DNA of 47,457 bases from a virus: the IMG/VR virus record IMGVR_UViG_3300022539_000153, positions 1 to 47,457 of that record. One strand, written 5' to 3'. This document shows positions 39,567 to 46,393 of the stretch, piece after piece. The position numbers were made by a program, and so were the translations under genes. The notes beneath the pieces were generated by a model. The model was not told the origin of the DNA and made no database searches. It saw only the letters and a program-made list of their open reading frames with translations. Within the stretch, counting starts at the first letter, position 1; every line of letters begins with the position of its first letter.

Positions 39567-40176
39567 CTTGATATTTATTATCGGTATAGTAGTATTAATT
39601 GGGCTGTTAATCTTTAGTGGAATACGGGCTTGTAACTTATATGATAAGAATAGCATTCTAAAAGGACGGGCAATAGAACTTACCAAACAGCTAGATACTC
39701 AGAAGGAGTTGTTAGGTAACTCAAAAAAAGCTAACGATGAACTACAAGCCGAGATGGACGAGGCTATAGTTTCATCGGAAGAAGCTATTTCAACAACCGC
39801 TGAAACAAATAAGTCTTTGAATAGACATATAAGTCAACTGCTAGCAACTAGAGTCCAACTTATTGAACATGAGTCTATTATATTGAACTTAGAGGAACAG
39901 ATTGGAACTCAGAGTAAGATTATTTCTAACCTCGAGTTCACGATAGTAAAGAAAGACGAACAAATTTTTTCCCTCACAAAGAAATACATATCAGAACGGG
40001 ACTTAAGGATAAGCGTTGAGACTGCATTCGGGTTAGCCAATGAAGTAATACGAGTTAGCGACCTTAGAATTAAGGGGCTAGAGACAAAACTGCGGGGTGT
40101 AAGATTTACAGGTAAAATAAAAACAGGGGTGGTTATAGGACTTGCTGCCGCAGTTGTATATGGGTTGGTGAAATAA
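39556..40176 (+). CDS. Membrane-anchored coiled-coil protein (spanin-like)
   Basis: A 206-residue protein with an N-terminal transmembrane helix (LIFIIGIVVLIGLLIFSG), a long periplasmic-type coiled coil (residues about 30-170, ELTKQLDTQKELLGNSKKAND) and a hydrophobic C-terminus (GVVIGLAAAVVYGLV). The N-anchor plus coiled coil resembles inner-membrane spanins (Rz), but the C-terminal hydrophobic end is not usual. I chose the ATG at 39556 (AAGGGAAAAT upstream). Confidence 0.55.
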   Translation: MKTSLIFIIGIVVLIGLLIFSGIRACNLYDKNSILKGRAIELTKQLDTQKELLGNSKKANDELQAEMDEAIVSSEEAISTTAETNKSLNRHISQLLATRVQLIEHESIILNLEEQIGTQSKIISNLEFTIVKKDEQIFSLTKKYISERDLRISVETAFGLANEVIRVSDLRIKGLETKLRGVRFTGKIKTGVVIGLAAAVVYGLVK

Positions 40177-40430
40177 TGGAATACAATAATAAATGGAGAA
40201 CATCGGTTGATATTTTTCAAGGCTTCACACGAGCAAAACTAGAGACCATTGGTGATGACATTAAGGAACTTAAAGATTCGATTGTTCACTTTGGTGAACA
40301 TATGGAAACAAAAGTGAACAATCAGAATAAGAAAATAAACAAGATTAATGGGAAGGTGGCTGGTCTCGCAGCAATTATTTCTGTAGTAGTGAGCCTTACA
40401 TTATTGATATTATCGAAGCTCATAGGATAA
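40176..40430 (+). CDS. XhlA-like haemolysin/holin accessory protein
   Basis: An 84-residue protein with an amphipathic helical N-terminus (KLETIGDDIKELKDSIVHF), NKKINKINGKVAG and a C-terminal transmembrane helix (AIISVVVSLTLLILSKLIG), the XhlA layout. XhlA works with holins to permeabilise the membrane. Start overlaps the previous stop (TAATG). Confidence 0.65.
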   Translation: MEYNNKWRTSVDIFQGFTRAKLETIGDDIKELKDSIVHFGEHMETKVNNQNKKINKINGKVAGLAAIISVVVSLTLLILSKLIG

Positions 40431-40461
40431 TCACCAACTAATCGCCTACCTAATCGCCAAC

Positions 40462-40716
40462 ATGAAAGATATAAAAGATTTTAAAAAACAAGATGCTACC
40501 ATGTTGCGTGAATATTGCATCAGAACCATAGAAGACCCAGATGAACTGACAAAGAATAAGAATGATGCAGCTAAAATACTGGCACGCATGCAACATCTTG
40601 TTCAACCAGAAAGAATTACACAAAAAGTAACATCAAAAAAAGAACAAATTAAAGAGCAGGAACTAACTCCCGACGAAGAAAAAATGCTCGACCATCTATT
40701 GAAGCATGGGGAATAG
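40462..40716 (+). CDS. Small terminase subunit candidate (84 aa)
   Basis: An 84-residue charged helical protein (MKDIKDFKKQDATMLREYC) located just upstream of the packaging genes. The size and helix content could fit a very short TerS, but no HTH signature is certain. Called from position. Confidence 0.4.
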   Translation: MKDIKDFKKQDATMLREYCIRTIEDPDELTKNKNDAAKILARMQHLVQPERITQKVTSKKEQIKEQELTPDEEKMLDHLLKHGE

Positions 40717-40719
40717 TAC

Positions 40720-40748
40720 TTGACAAAGCCGTTTGATTGTGGTATATT
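40720..40748 (+). promoter_or_regulatory. Promoter giving an apparent leaderless mRNA
   Basis: TTGACA at 40720-40725, 17 bases ending TGG, TATATT at 40743-40748. The expected start of transcription, about seven bases on, is 40755, the A of the nuclease ATG. Confidence 0.75.
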
Positions 40749-40754
40749 GACTAT

Positions 40755-41060
40755 ATGAAATATACAAAAAATGGGATAAGAGTTTTAACGTCAAACGGAG
40801 ATGGAGCGGGGGCAGAAAAGAAATTTCAGAGCATGATGGTTAAGCGTGGGTGGGAAGCAACTAAGCATGGATGGCCTGATTTTTTCTGTAGTAGGAATGG
40901 TAAAATCATGTTAGTTGAGGTGAAAAATGGAGCCAGAACGCAGTTAAGTGAGGCTCAGCGTTTGATTCTCGCTGAGTTAGCTAAATATGGAGTGCCTTGT
41001 TATCGCTGGTCAGCAGAGGAGGAGGAGTTTGAAGAAATTAAGGAGAAACAGAATGAATAG
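40755..41060 (+). CDS. VRR-type PD-(D/E)XK nuclease
   Basis: A 101-residue nuclease with E25 (AGAEKKFQ), GWPDFFC and LVEVKNG, i.e. PD...ExK, plus the final strand PCYRWSAEEE typical of VRR_NUC proteins. It may act as a structure-specific or resolvase-like nuclease before packaging. The ATG at 40755 has no ribosome site but coincides with the predicted transcription start. Confidence 0.8.
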   Translation: MKYTKNGIRVLTSNGDGAGAEKKFQSMMVKRGWEATKHGWPDFFCSRNGKIMLVEVKNGARTQLSEAQRLILAELAKYGVPCYRWSAEEEEFEEIKEKQNE

Positions 41061-41211
41061 AAAAACAGCCTTAGGAAAAGACGCATTAAGGATTTATCTT
41101 TGGTTAAAAAAGCTAAAAAGCGAAGAGAAAAGCAGGAAGATAAAAAAAGAATGCGATAGACTTCTTGGTGGGGTGGCGAGAGTTTTTGTGGAAAATGTTT
41201 TAGGTTGGTAA
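41053..41211 (+). CDS. Small basic protein (52 aa)
   Basis: A 52-residue Lys-rich protein (MNRKTALGKDALRIYLWLKK) with AAGGAGAAACAG before the ATG; it overlaps the nuclease gene by 8 bases. No family is recognised. The 38 bases to the terminase hold no clear signal. Confidence 0.65.
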   Translation: MNRKTALGKDALRIYLWLKKLKSEEKSRKIKKECDRLLGGVARVFVENVLGW

Positions 41212-41249
41212 AGAAGCGGGCTGGTCTAATAATATGGGATTCATTTTGA

Positions 41250-42875
41250 ATGTTATCTACAAGATTTGTCCGTGAACTTTGTGATAAAAGTTTCTATCAT
41301 TTTGTCCGTCTTATAGGTGGGTCTGTCGGACAGGGGGGTTGCATCACAGAGGAGATTCACAAGCCTCTTTGCGACTTCTGGCAAGATGATTCCATAAAAC
41401 GTAAAGCCATCTGTATGCCACGCAACTGGCTAAAGTCCACAGTCTTCACACAATGGGGTTCTATCTGGAGATATCTCAGAGACCCTAATGCCCGCATATT
41501 AATCGTATCTCAAAACCAAGACCTTGCATCAAGGTTTCTCCATTTTATTAAAAAACAACTCCTGGTTAATCCTGTATTGCGTAAAGTCTACGGAGATTTC
41601 CTTGAGGATATTAACAAGACCTGGACTGGTAATAAAGAAAATAGATGGACATCAAAATACGTGGACTTACCCCGCCCTGGGTTCTTTAAAGAACCGTCCA
41701 TTACATCTATAGGTGTGGTTGGCGCAGCACAGTCAGGGCATTATCCGTTTGTCTTTATGGATGATCCTGTTGGACAGAAACATATAGACAGTGGAGTAGA
41801 GCTTGAGAAGGTACTTCGATACCATGACAACCTTGATGAACTCCTGGAGAACCCAAATTATATGGAACCTGGTGGTAGCCTTATCACTTTAGTCTTCACT
41901 TTCTGGGGGCCAGGAGACTACGGCACCTATGTCATGAAGAACTATCCTGAATACCATTGGAGAATAGTTCCTGGATTAAAAGACGTTGATTTAGTGTCCG
42001 ATAAGAAAAGCGTTGTCTATGTTCAGAATAAAGAAGCCGACCACTTTACAAGTAACTGGGAAGATGCACCAAAAGGAAAGGGAAAGACCAAGTATTATCA
42101 GACGATGTTAGCCAACCCAGAAAAAGAGAATATCTTCTGGTCGCAGATTATGAACAATCCCAAGCGTGGAACTGGGTTGAATAAGTTTGAGTATGATTGG
42201 ATTAGGTTTTACAGGTGGGATGAGAGAGATGAGGATAGGTTTCTTATTTGTCAGAATGACCAAGATAAGGACACTGATATAGAATATTCGCTGACCGACT
42301 TACCGCTATTCGGTATGATTGACCCAGGCGGGTTTGCTGAAGAGAAGCTAATGAAAAAAGGCAGTCGCAATGCAATCCTAATAGGGGGTCAACCAGATAA
42401 TAGTGTGAAGAAGTTTGTTGTTTATACATGGTCAGGTCGCCTTAAAGCACCAGAGACTTTCTTGGATGAGGTATTTAAAGCACATGAAATGTTTCATCCT
42501 TTGACGTGGAGAATAGAAACGATAGGTGCACAACAATATATCTATCAGGACATACTTGAAGCATGCGAGAAGCGAGGCATCCCCTTAAGTATTTCCCCGA
42601 TGCCAATCGTTCCAATGAAAGGGAATAAAGGTGATGATATTCAAGCATTAATGAATCCTTTTTTTAATGGTGAAGTATATATCCATCGGTCAATGGTTGA
42701 ACTCATAGGAGAAATTACCGAGTATCCTCATGGGTTTACCAATGACCTTATAGATATGCTAGGCAAGCTAAATAAGCTATACTTTGCCAGAACTCCTGTG
42801 GAAGATTTGCTAAAAACCAATCGGGAGATGACTCAGATGCTTGAGCAAGATAGGTCACCCGTTGATGGATATTAG
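41250..42875 (+). CDS. Large terminase subunit (ATPase and nuclease)
   Basis: A 541-residue packaging motor. The ATPase domain has a deviant Walker A MPRNWLKST (56-64) and Walker B FVFMDD (167-172); the coupling motif region is LVFTFWGPGD. The C-terminal RNase-H-fold nuclease starts with FGMIDPGG (D358). It cuts and pumps DNA into the head through the portal. The ribosome site is weak. Unusually it is the last gene of the arm, about 26 kb from the portal. Its stop overlaps the opposite gene. Confidence 0.9.
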   Translation: MLSTRFVRELCDKSFYHFVRLIGGSVGQGGCITEEIHKPLCDFWQDDSIKRKAICMPRNWLKSTVFTQWGSIWRYLRDPNARILIVSQNQDLASRFLHFIKKQLLVNPVLRKVYGDFLEDINKTWTGNKENRWTSKYVDLPRPGFFKEPSITSIGVVGAAQSGHYPFVFMDDPVGQKHIDSGVELEKVLRYHDNLDELLENPNYMEPGGSLITLVFTFWGPGDYGTYVMKNYPEYHWRIVPGLKDVDLVSDKKSVVYVQNKEADHFTSNWEDAPKGKGKTKYYQTMLANPEKENIFWSQIMNNPKRGTGLNKFEYDWIRFYRWDERDEDRFLICQNDQDKDTDIEYSLTDLPLFGMIDPGGFAEEKLMKKGSRNAILIGGQPDNSVKKFVVYTWSGRLKAPETFLDEVFKAHEMFHPLTWRIETIGAQQYIYQDILEACEKRGIPLSISPMPIVPMKGNKGDDIQALMNPFFNGEVYIHRSMVELIGEITEYPHGFTNDLIDMLGKLNKLYFARTPVEDLLKTNREMTQMLEQDRSPVDGY

Positions 42876-43093
42876 CCTTTTTTACTTGCCATAGGGTTCT
42901 TTCTTAATATCACCTTTCTTTCACTAAACTTAACATCGAGATAACTCAATATTGCTTCAAATAACTCTTCATGTGATATGCTGAAGACCCCATAATTACC
43001 CCACCTAAAGATTTTTAGAGCCTTTTCTATTTTATCATCAATTAGTTTCTCAATTACGCCCTGCTCCATAAGAGCATGTTTTTTTAATTTCAT
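42872..43093 (-). CDS. Hypothetical protein (73 aa), converges on terminase
   Basis: A 73-residue basic helical protein (MKLKKHALMEQGVIEKLIDD). AAAGGAGGAGGAAA precedes the ATG. Its TAA shares bases with the terminase TAG on the other strand (4-base tail-to-tail overlap). It belongs to a two-gene unit with its own promoter at 43256. Confidence 0.75.
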   Translation of the reverse strand: MKLKKHALMEQGVIEKLIDDKIEKALKIFRWGNYGVFSISHEELFEAILSYLDVKFSERKVILRKNPMASKKG

Positions 43094-43105
43094 TTTCCTC
43101 CTCCT

Positions 43106-43225
43106 TTAAATTTTCGTTGAAAGTTTTTCATAATATTTTTTTGCATTTTGTAAGTCCACCATAGATAGCAACTCCTTACTATGTTGCTCCTTCCAAAGTT
43201 TTAGGGTTTCGATACACTTACCCAT
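43106..43225 (-). CDS. Small protein (39 aa)
   Basis: A 39-residue helical protein (MGKCIETLKLWKEQHSKELL). GAGGTAAC precedes the ATG; just upstream, AGGAGG serves a three-codon frame (Met-Lys-Arg-stop, 43239-43228) that may act as a tiny leader. The function is unknown. Confidence 0.55.
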   Translation of the reverse strand: MGKCIETLKLWKEQHSKELLSMVDLQNAKKYYEKLSTKI

Positions 43226-43255
43226 AGTTACCTCTTCATTTCTCCTCCTATCTTT

Positions 43256-43284
43256 ATAATACCATATTTAAATCAGTTTGTCAA
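43256..43284 (-). promoter_or_regulatory. Promoter for the terminal minus unit
   Basis: On the minus strand: TTGACA at 43284-43279, 17 bases ending TGG, TATTAT at 43261-43256. It matches the extended -10 family on the plus arm. Confidence 0.8.
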
Positions 43285-43334
43285 GCAAAGAGATGACTCA
43301 CTTGTTTCCAAGTTTAATTTTAACAATATCACTT

Positions 43335-43760
43335 TTAAATACCAATCCTTTTGGCGAGTTCTTGAGCCGAGGGCTTCCTCTGCGCCTGTTCCTTTGGTAC
43401 TGGCGTCTGTTTGTGTGTTGGTTCCAATTTGGACAACACAATGTTTCCTGTAATCTCTGTATAAATTTTACTCAAAATCTCTATAGCCAAAGGGATAAGC
43501 GTTGGTTGTATGCCTATATTACTGAACGAAGTCTTCTTACCCAAATCGTAAGAGCCTAGTTTCCTCCGAGCAAACCTCAGCTTGGGCGAGGTCATTGGCT
43601 TGTAGACTTCATAAAGACGAGCCTTGTCATAACTCGCTCCCTTGTAATCACCTGTATCACGGTAGCCGAATATCCCTGCGTGCTTCTCATTTAAAGCTAT
43701 ATAGCCTTTATGTTTATAGAGCTCGATTTTGTAAATTTTCCCTGCTTTCCATTCTGGCAT
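43335..43760 (-). CDS. Hypothetical protein (141 aa)
   Basis: A 141-residue basic protein (MPEWKAGKIYKIELYKHKG), beta-rich at the start and Lys/Gln/Pro-rich at the end. AAGGAGAAATAA precedes the ATG. It is the last gene of the long minus operon. No family is recognised. Confidence 0.7.
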   Translation of the reverse strand: MPEWKAGKIYKIELYKHKGYIALNEKHAGIFGYRDTGDYKGASYDKARLYEVYKPMTSPKLRFARRKLGSYDLGKKTSFSNIGIQPTLIPLAIEILSKIYTEITGNIVLSKLEPTHKQTPVPKEQAQRKPSAQELAKRIGI

Positions 43761-43762
43761 AT

Positions 43763-43951
43763 TTATTTCTCCTTTTTTTTATTTGGATAAAAGATCGGTG
43801 TCCCGTTTTTAATCTTTACATTCACCACGGGTATCCGCTTAATCATCGCCTTGCCACATTTTGGACAGGGCATAAACTCCTCCTCGCTTGTCCATGTCAA
43901 ATAATCTTCTAACACAAAACGGCATTTTGGGCAGTAGTAATCAAAAATCAT
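43763..43951 (-). CDS. Zinc-ribbon protein (FmdB-like, 62 aa)
   Basis: A 62-residue protein with YYCPKCRF and, about 22 residues later, MPCPKCGKAMIKRIP, the classic putative regulatory FmdB-type zinc ribbon. Start overlaps the upstream stop (ATGA). Confidence 0.8.
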   Translation of the reverse strand: MIFDYYCPKCRFVLEDYLTWTSEEEFMPCPKCGKAMIKRIPVVNVKIKNGTPIFYPNKKKEK

Positions 43952-44136
43952 TTCTTCTCCCTTTTCAAAATTATGAGTCTGAAATCAAAATTCAGAATCC
44001 AGATATGTAACTCAAGGCAGGGATTATAATGCCCACGAGGTGGTTCAAATACGGTAGTCACACCGAGCCAATGAATAACTCGCCATTTCTTCCATTCTTC
44101 CTTCCAGGAATTAAAAACGTTAAAGTAGAATCTCAT
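43948..44136 (-). CDS. Hypothetical protein (62 aa)
   Basis: A 62-residue aromatic/basic protein (MRFYFNVFNSWKEEWKKW), beta-like in the second half (LELHIWILNFDFRLIIL). No family is recognised. Confidence 0.65.
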   Translation of the reverse strand: MRFYFNVFNSWKEEWKKWRVIHWLGVTTVFEPPRGHYNPCLELHIWILNFDFRLIILKREKK

Positions 44137-44140
44137 TTCT

Positions 44141-44332
44141 TCACCCCATTTCCGTAAAATAAAAACCCACGTTACTATTGTATTTTTTCGCTATTACTTT
44201 TCCTAGACTTCCTACTATGCTTTCGACTTCTTCTTTATCTTTTGCATTTACATCGAAACTAATTGTAACAATAAATTTCTTTTTCTTTAGTTTTATATAG
44301 GAAGTTTTAGTTTTAACCCTTTTACTTTTCAT
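44141..44332 (-). CDS. Hypothetical protein (63 aa)
   Basis: A 63-residue protein (MKSKRVKTKTSYIKLKKKKF) with an alpha/beta C-terminus. I chose the ATG at 44332, behind AAGGAGGAAGAA and overlapping the upstream stop (ATGA); the frame extends to 44350. The function is unknown. Confidence 0.7.
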   Translation of the reverse strand: MKSKRVKTKTSYIKLKKKKFIVTISFDVNAKDKEEVESIVGSLGKVIAKKYNSNVGFYFTEMG

Positions 44333-44511
44333 TTCTTCCTCCTTCGCCATTGATAAGTCGAGTACTCATCTGTGAATACTCTGAGTGTTACTGTTTTATT
44401 ATGCGTCCTGACATGCACATGATGCACCAATCCGCACCCGCAACAGCCCCACTCAAAACTCATCCCATCTTTAATAGTAATAGGAATGCCACTGGGTTCC
44501 TTTTTCCTCAT
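44329..44511 (-). CDS. Small Cys/His protein (60 aa)
   Basis: A 60-residue protein with WGCCGCGLVHHVHV, a dense Cys/His cluster that may bind metal, and a basic tail (RRRKK). ATGA coupling on both sides. The function is unknown. Confidence 0.65.
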   Translation of the reverse strand: MRKKEPSGIPITIKDGMSFEWGCCGCGLVHHVHVRTHNKTVTLRVFTDEYSTYQWRRRKK

Positions 44512-44819
44512 TTTTTAATCTCCCTTTTAACCCATTTATCTACCACCCAAGTATGAATTTCTCGCTTTCCTTTTTTACGAAACACCCAAATCTGTTTAAT
44601 ACAATTTACAGGACAGACAAACTCTGCCATCGCCTTTTTCTCCGCAACAGTTGGCATACTATTCAGCTTGGATTGGATAAGCACAATAAAATGGGAGGAT
44701 ATTGCTACTAAGTCCCAGAGTCCTTTCGAGCCAGCCGACCTGACTACGTAATGTCCTTCCTTTTCAAACTGCTTGCGTATGATGTCTTCCCGATACCAGC
44801 CCTTCGTATAGTTGCTCAT
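44508..44819 (-). CDS. Hjc-like Holliday-junction resolvase / PD-(D/E)XK nuclease
   Basis: A 103-residue protein matching the archaeal-type resolvase layout: an early Glu (YREDIIRKQFEKEGHYVVR), SAGSKGLWDLVAIS, then LIQSKLN, where the usual ExK is QSK. It likely resolves branched replication or recombination intermediates before packaging. The Glu-to-Gln change in the core is unusual and may lower or alter activity. Third PD-(D/E)XK protein in the genome. Confidence 0.75.
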   Translation of the reverse strand: MSNYTKGWYREDIIRKQFEKEGHYVVRSAGSKGLWDLVAISSHFIVLIQSKLNSMPTVAEKKAMAEFVCPVNCIKQIWVFRKKGKREIHTWVVDKWVKREIKK

Positions 44820-44832
44820 TGTTTCTCCACCT

Positions 44833-45090
44833 TTAAATACCTGGCTTCCGAAGCTTCATTCTTCCACCCCTTCTTTTATTGTCTATGGAATTATTTTCCG
44901 TTTTTAAAATCGCAAGTGCTCTGTTAATGCTCTCAACTTGCCATGGGCGATGGTCTACATTACCTTCCCCAATCCCTTGTAGGATCATGTCAGTTAATAG
45001 GCTTTTTCTTTTACTCTCTAAAAATTGAATAACAAAACTTAGGGTTAAATCCTCATTAGTGCTAAAATCTCCGACTCCTTTAGTTATCAT
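44833..45090 (-). CDS. Hypothetical protein (85 aa)
   Basis: An 85-residue protein (MITKGVGDFSTNEDLTLSFV), helical, with VDHRPWQVESINRALAIL and a basic tail. GGAGGAGAAATGA precedes the ATG. No family is recognised. Confidence 0.7.
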   Translation of the reverse strand: MITKGVGDFSTNEDLTLSFVIQFLESKRKSLLTDMILQGIGEGNVDHRPWQVESINRALAILKTENNSIDNKRRGGRMKLRKPGI

Positions 45091-45348
45091 TCATTTCTCC
45101 TCCACCTCCATGCCTGCCTCTTTGAGCATCTTCTCAAGCTGACATGGTAAATTCAGAAAGAAGCGACTCAGTAAATCACAGTTTATATAGAGTTGTTCAC
45201 AGCCTTTGGCCCACTTCTCCACAAACGCCCTTGTCACTTTTGGCTTTGCTCCTAGCTTATTCTTAACTTCTATCAGTTCCAGTTCTAACTTATGACATCT
45301 ATCCATCCAGGCAGCGGTAAATTTGTCATCCTTTTCTTTAATATTCAT
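45091..45348 (-). CDS. Hypothetical coiled protein (85 aa)
   Basis: An 85-residue helical protein (MNIKEKDDKFTAAWMDRCHK) ending KEAGMEVEEK. It overlaps the upstream gene by 4 bases and abuts the next. The function is unknown. Confidence 0.7.
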   Translation of the reverse strand: MNIKEKDDKFTAAWMDRCHKLELELIEVKNKLGAKPKVTRAFVEKWAKGCEQLYINCDLLSRFFLNLPCQLEKMLKEAGMEVEEK

Positions 45349-45566
45349 AACGTATCACTCCATTTTATAGGTAATTTTTTGCGATTCCACGGCTTACCCA
45401 TACAAGGGCTTGCCTTAGTGCTTGTTCGTGGCGTAGGCACGAGCTGAGGGCTTTCTATTACCATATAGCCTAGCAATCGCTGGAGACAATGACCACACAT
45501 TAGTATCCGACCTTCATCTAAGTTCCATTTACTCATGTCCCTAGTGCAATAATCACAGAACTTCAT
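45345..45566 (-). CDS. Small zinc-ribbon-like protein (73 aa)
   Basis: A 73-residue protein with FCDYCTRD and LMCGHCLQR CxxC pairs. A TTG at 45578 extends the frame by four codons; neither start has a clear ribosome site. It lies directly after the imperfect direct repeats at 45570-45627. Confidence 0.65.
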   Translation of the reverse strand: MKFCDYCTRDMSKWNLDEGRILMCGHCLQRLLGYMVIESPQLVPTPRTSTKASPCMGKPWNRKKLPIKWSDTL

Positions 45567-45569
45567 TTT

Positions 45570-45627
45570 ATTACGCAATTAGAGTTCACGTTTTTAGCAC
45601 GAATTACGCAATCTAATTTCACGTTTT
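45570..45627. repeat. Imperfect direct repeat between early genes
   Basis: Two copies of ATTACGCAA followed by a variable stretch and TTCACGTTTT, at 45570-45594 and 45603-45627 (period 33). They span the end of the 45619 gene and the leader of the 45566 gene. They could be a recent small duplication or a regulatory site. Confidence 0.6.
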
Positions 45628-45789
45628 CTCCATCCATCTTTTATAATATTCGCAAGTATCCATACAATGCTTGGGTTTTCTATTCTGACAATACTCCGCC
45701 CATCCTACATCACAAATATCACATGGGCACTTGCCTAATTCTAATGCTCCTTCCTGATTTAGGGGAATCGTTATTGTATTTATGTTCAT
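45619..45789 (-). CDS. Cys-rich small protein (56 aa)
   Basis: A 56-residue protein with seven Cys (KCPCDICDVG, YCQNRKPKHCMDTCEYY), likely metal binding. AAAGGAGGAGAGAA precedes the ATG. The function is unknown. Confidence 0.7.
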   Translation of the reverse strand: MNINTITIPLNQEGALELGKCPCDICDVGWAEYCQNRKPKHCMDTCEYYKRWMEKT

Positions 45790-45806
45790 TTCTCTCCTCC
45801 TTTATT

Positions 45807-46166
45807 TTACAGCCTATGAATATTTCTAGTTTTTTGTCTTATAAATTTTTCAATTTCCTCTCTAATAATTTCCCTGGATTTCTTAAAACTCCATCCGTAA
45901 TTAAATGTGAATTCCGTTGCCACTTTCTTGAGTTGCTTCTTATTCTTATAATACACCGTAGTGAGTTCCTGTCTTGCTTCAGTATTCGCATACAGATAAT
46001 CTGTAAGCCACTTTACAAAATCATCCTGTTCCTTTTCTGTCCATTTATGTTTTTGATACCAATTCTCATCCTCAAAGTTGACAAGTTCGAACCCGATGTC
46101 AACCCTACGACACATCTCCTCGAGCACAATTTTGAGGTGTTTACTAAACTTTTGTTTTTTGCTCAT
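45807..46166 (-). CDS. Hypothetical protein (119 aa)
   Basis: A 119-residue, charged, helical protein (MSKKQKFSKHLKIVLEEMCR) with WTEKEQDDFVKWLTDYLY and a basic C-terminus. AAGGAAGAAAA precedes the ATG. No family is recognised. Confidence 0.7.
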   Translation of the reverse strand: MSKKQKFSKHLKIVLEEMCRRVDIGFELVNFEDENWYQKHKWTEKEQDDFVKWLTDYLYANTEARQELTTVYYKNKKQLKKVATEFTFNYGWSFKKSREIIREEIEKFIRQKTRNIHRL

Positions 46167-46290
46167 TTTTCTTCCTTACTTTAAAAAATGGGTTTTTGCT
46201 AAAAGTTAGTAAATGGGCACACCACCAATACGCCCGTTCAGCCAAATCATGCGTTGGCAAGAAATTTTTTGGAATATTTATCTTTCTCAT
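46144..46290 (-). CDS. Small basic protein (48 aa)
   Basis: A 48-residue protein (MRKINIPKNFLPTHDLAERA), basic at the end (FKVRKKNEQKTKV). The strong AAGAGGAGGAGAA site decides the start. It overlaps both neighbours. Confidence 0.6.
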   Translation of the reverse strand: MRKINIPKNFLPTHDLAERAYWWCAHLLTFSKNPFFKVRKKNEQKTKV

Positions 46291-46393
46291 TTCTCCTCCT
46301 CTTTGGTGGATGGTGGGTCTTCTCCGTCCTCCACATCCGCCTCAAGACTCCAAGATAATTAGGAAGTTCTTTACGCTTTATCTTTTCGCCCAA
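46247..46393 (-). CDS. Possible small basic protein (48 aa, TTG start)
   Basis: A 48-residue very basic frame (MGEKIKRKELPNYLGVLRRM, KTHHPPKRRR) starting at TTG directly after the phosphoesterase TAG, with AAGGAG six bases upstream. It overlaps the next gene by 44 bases. Plausible but weak. Confidence 0.4.
   Translation of the reverse strand: MGEKIKRKELPNYLGVLRRMWRTEKTHHPPKRRRNEKDKYSKKFLANA

Noticed and set aside
43308-43321. Hairpin ACTTG-TTTC-CAAGT as late terminator
   Set aside because: Only a five-base stem, more than 400 bases past the terminase stop; too weak to call.
45723-46184. 153-residue plus-strand frame in the early operon
   Set aside because: Hydrophobic shadow (Phe/Leu/Ser-rich) opposite well-coupled minus genes with strong ribosome sites.
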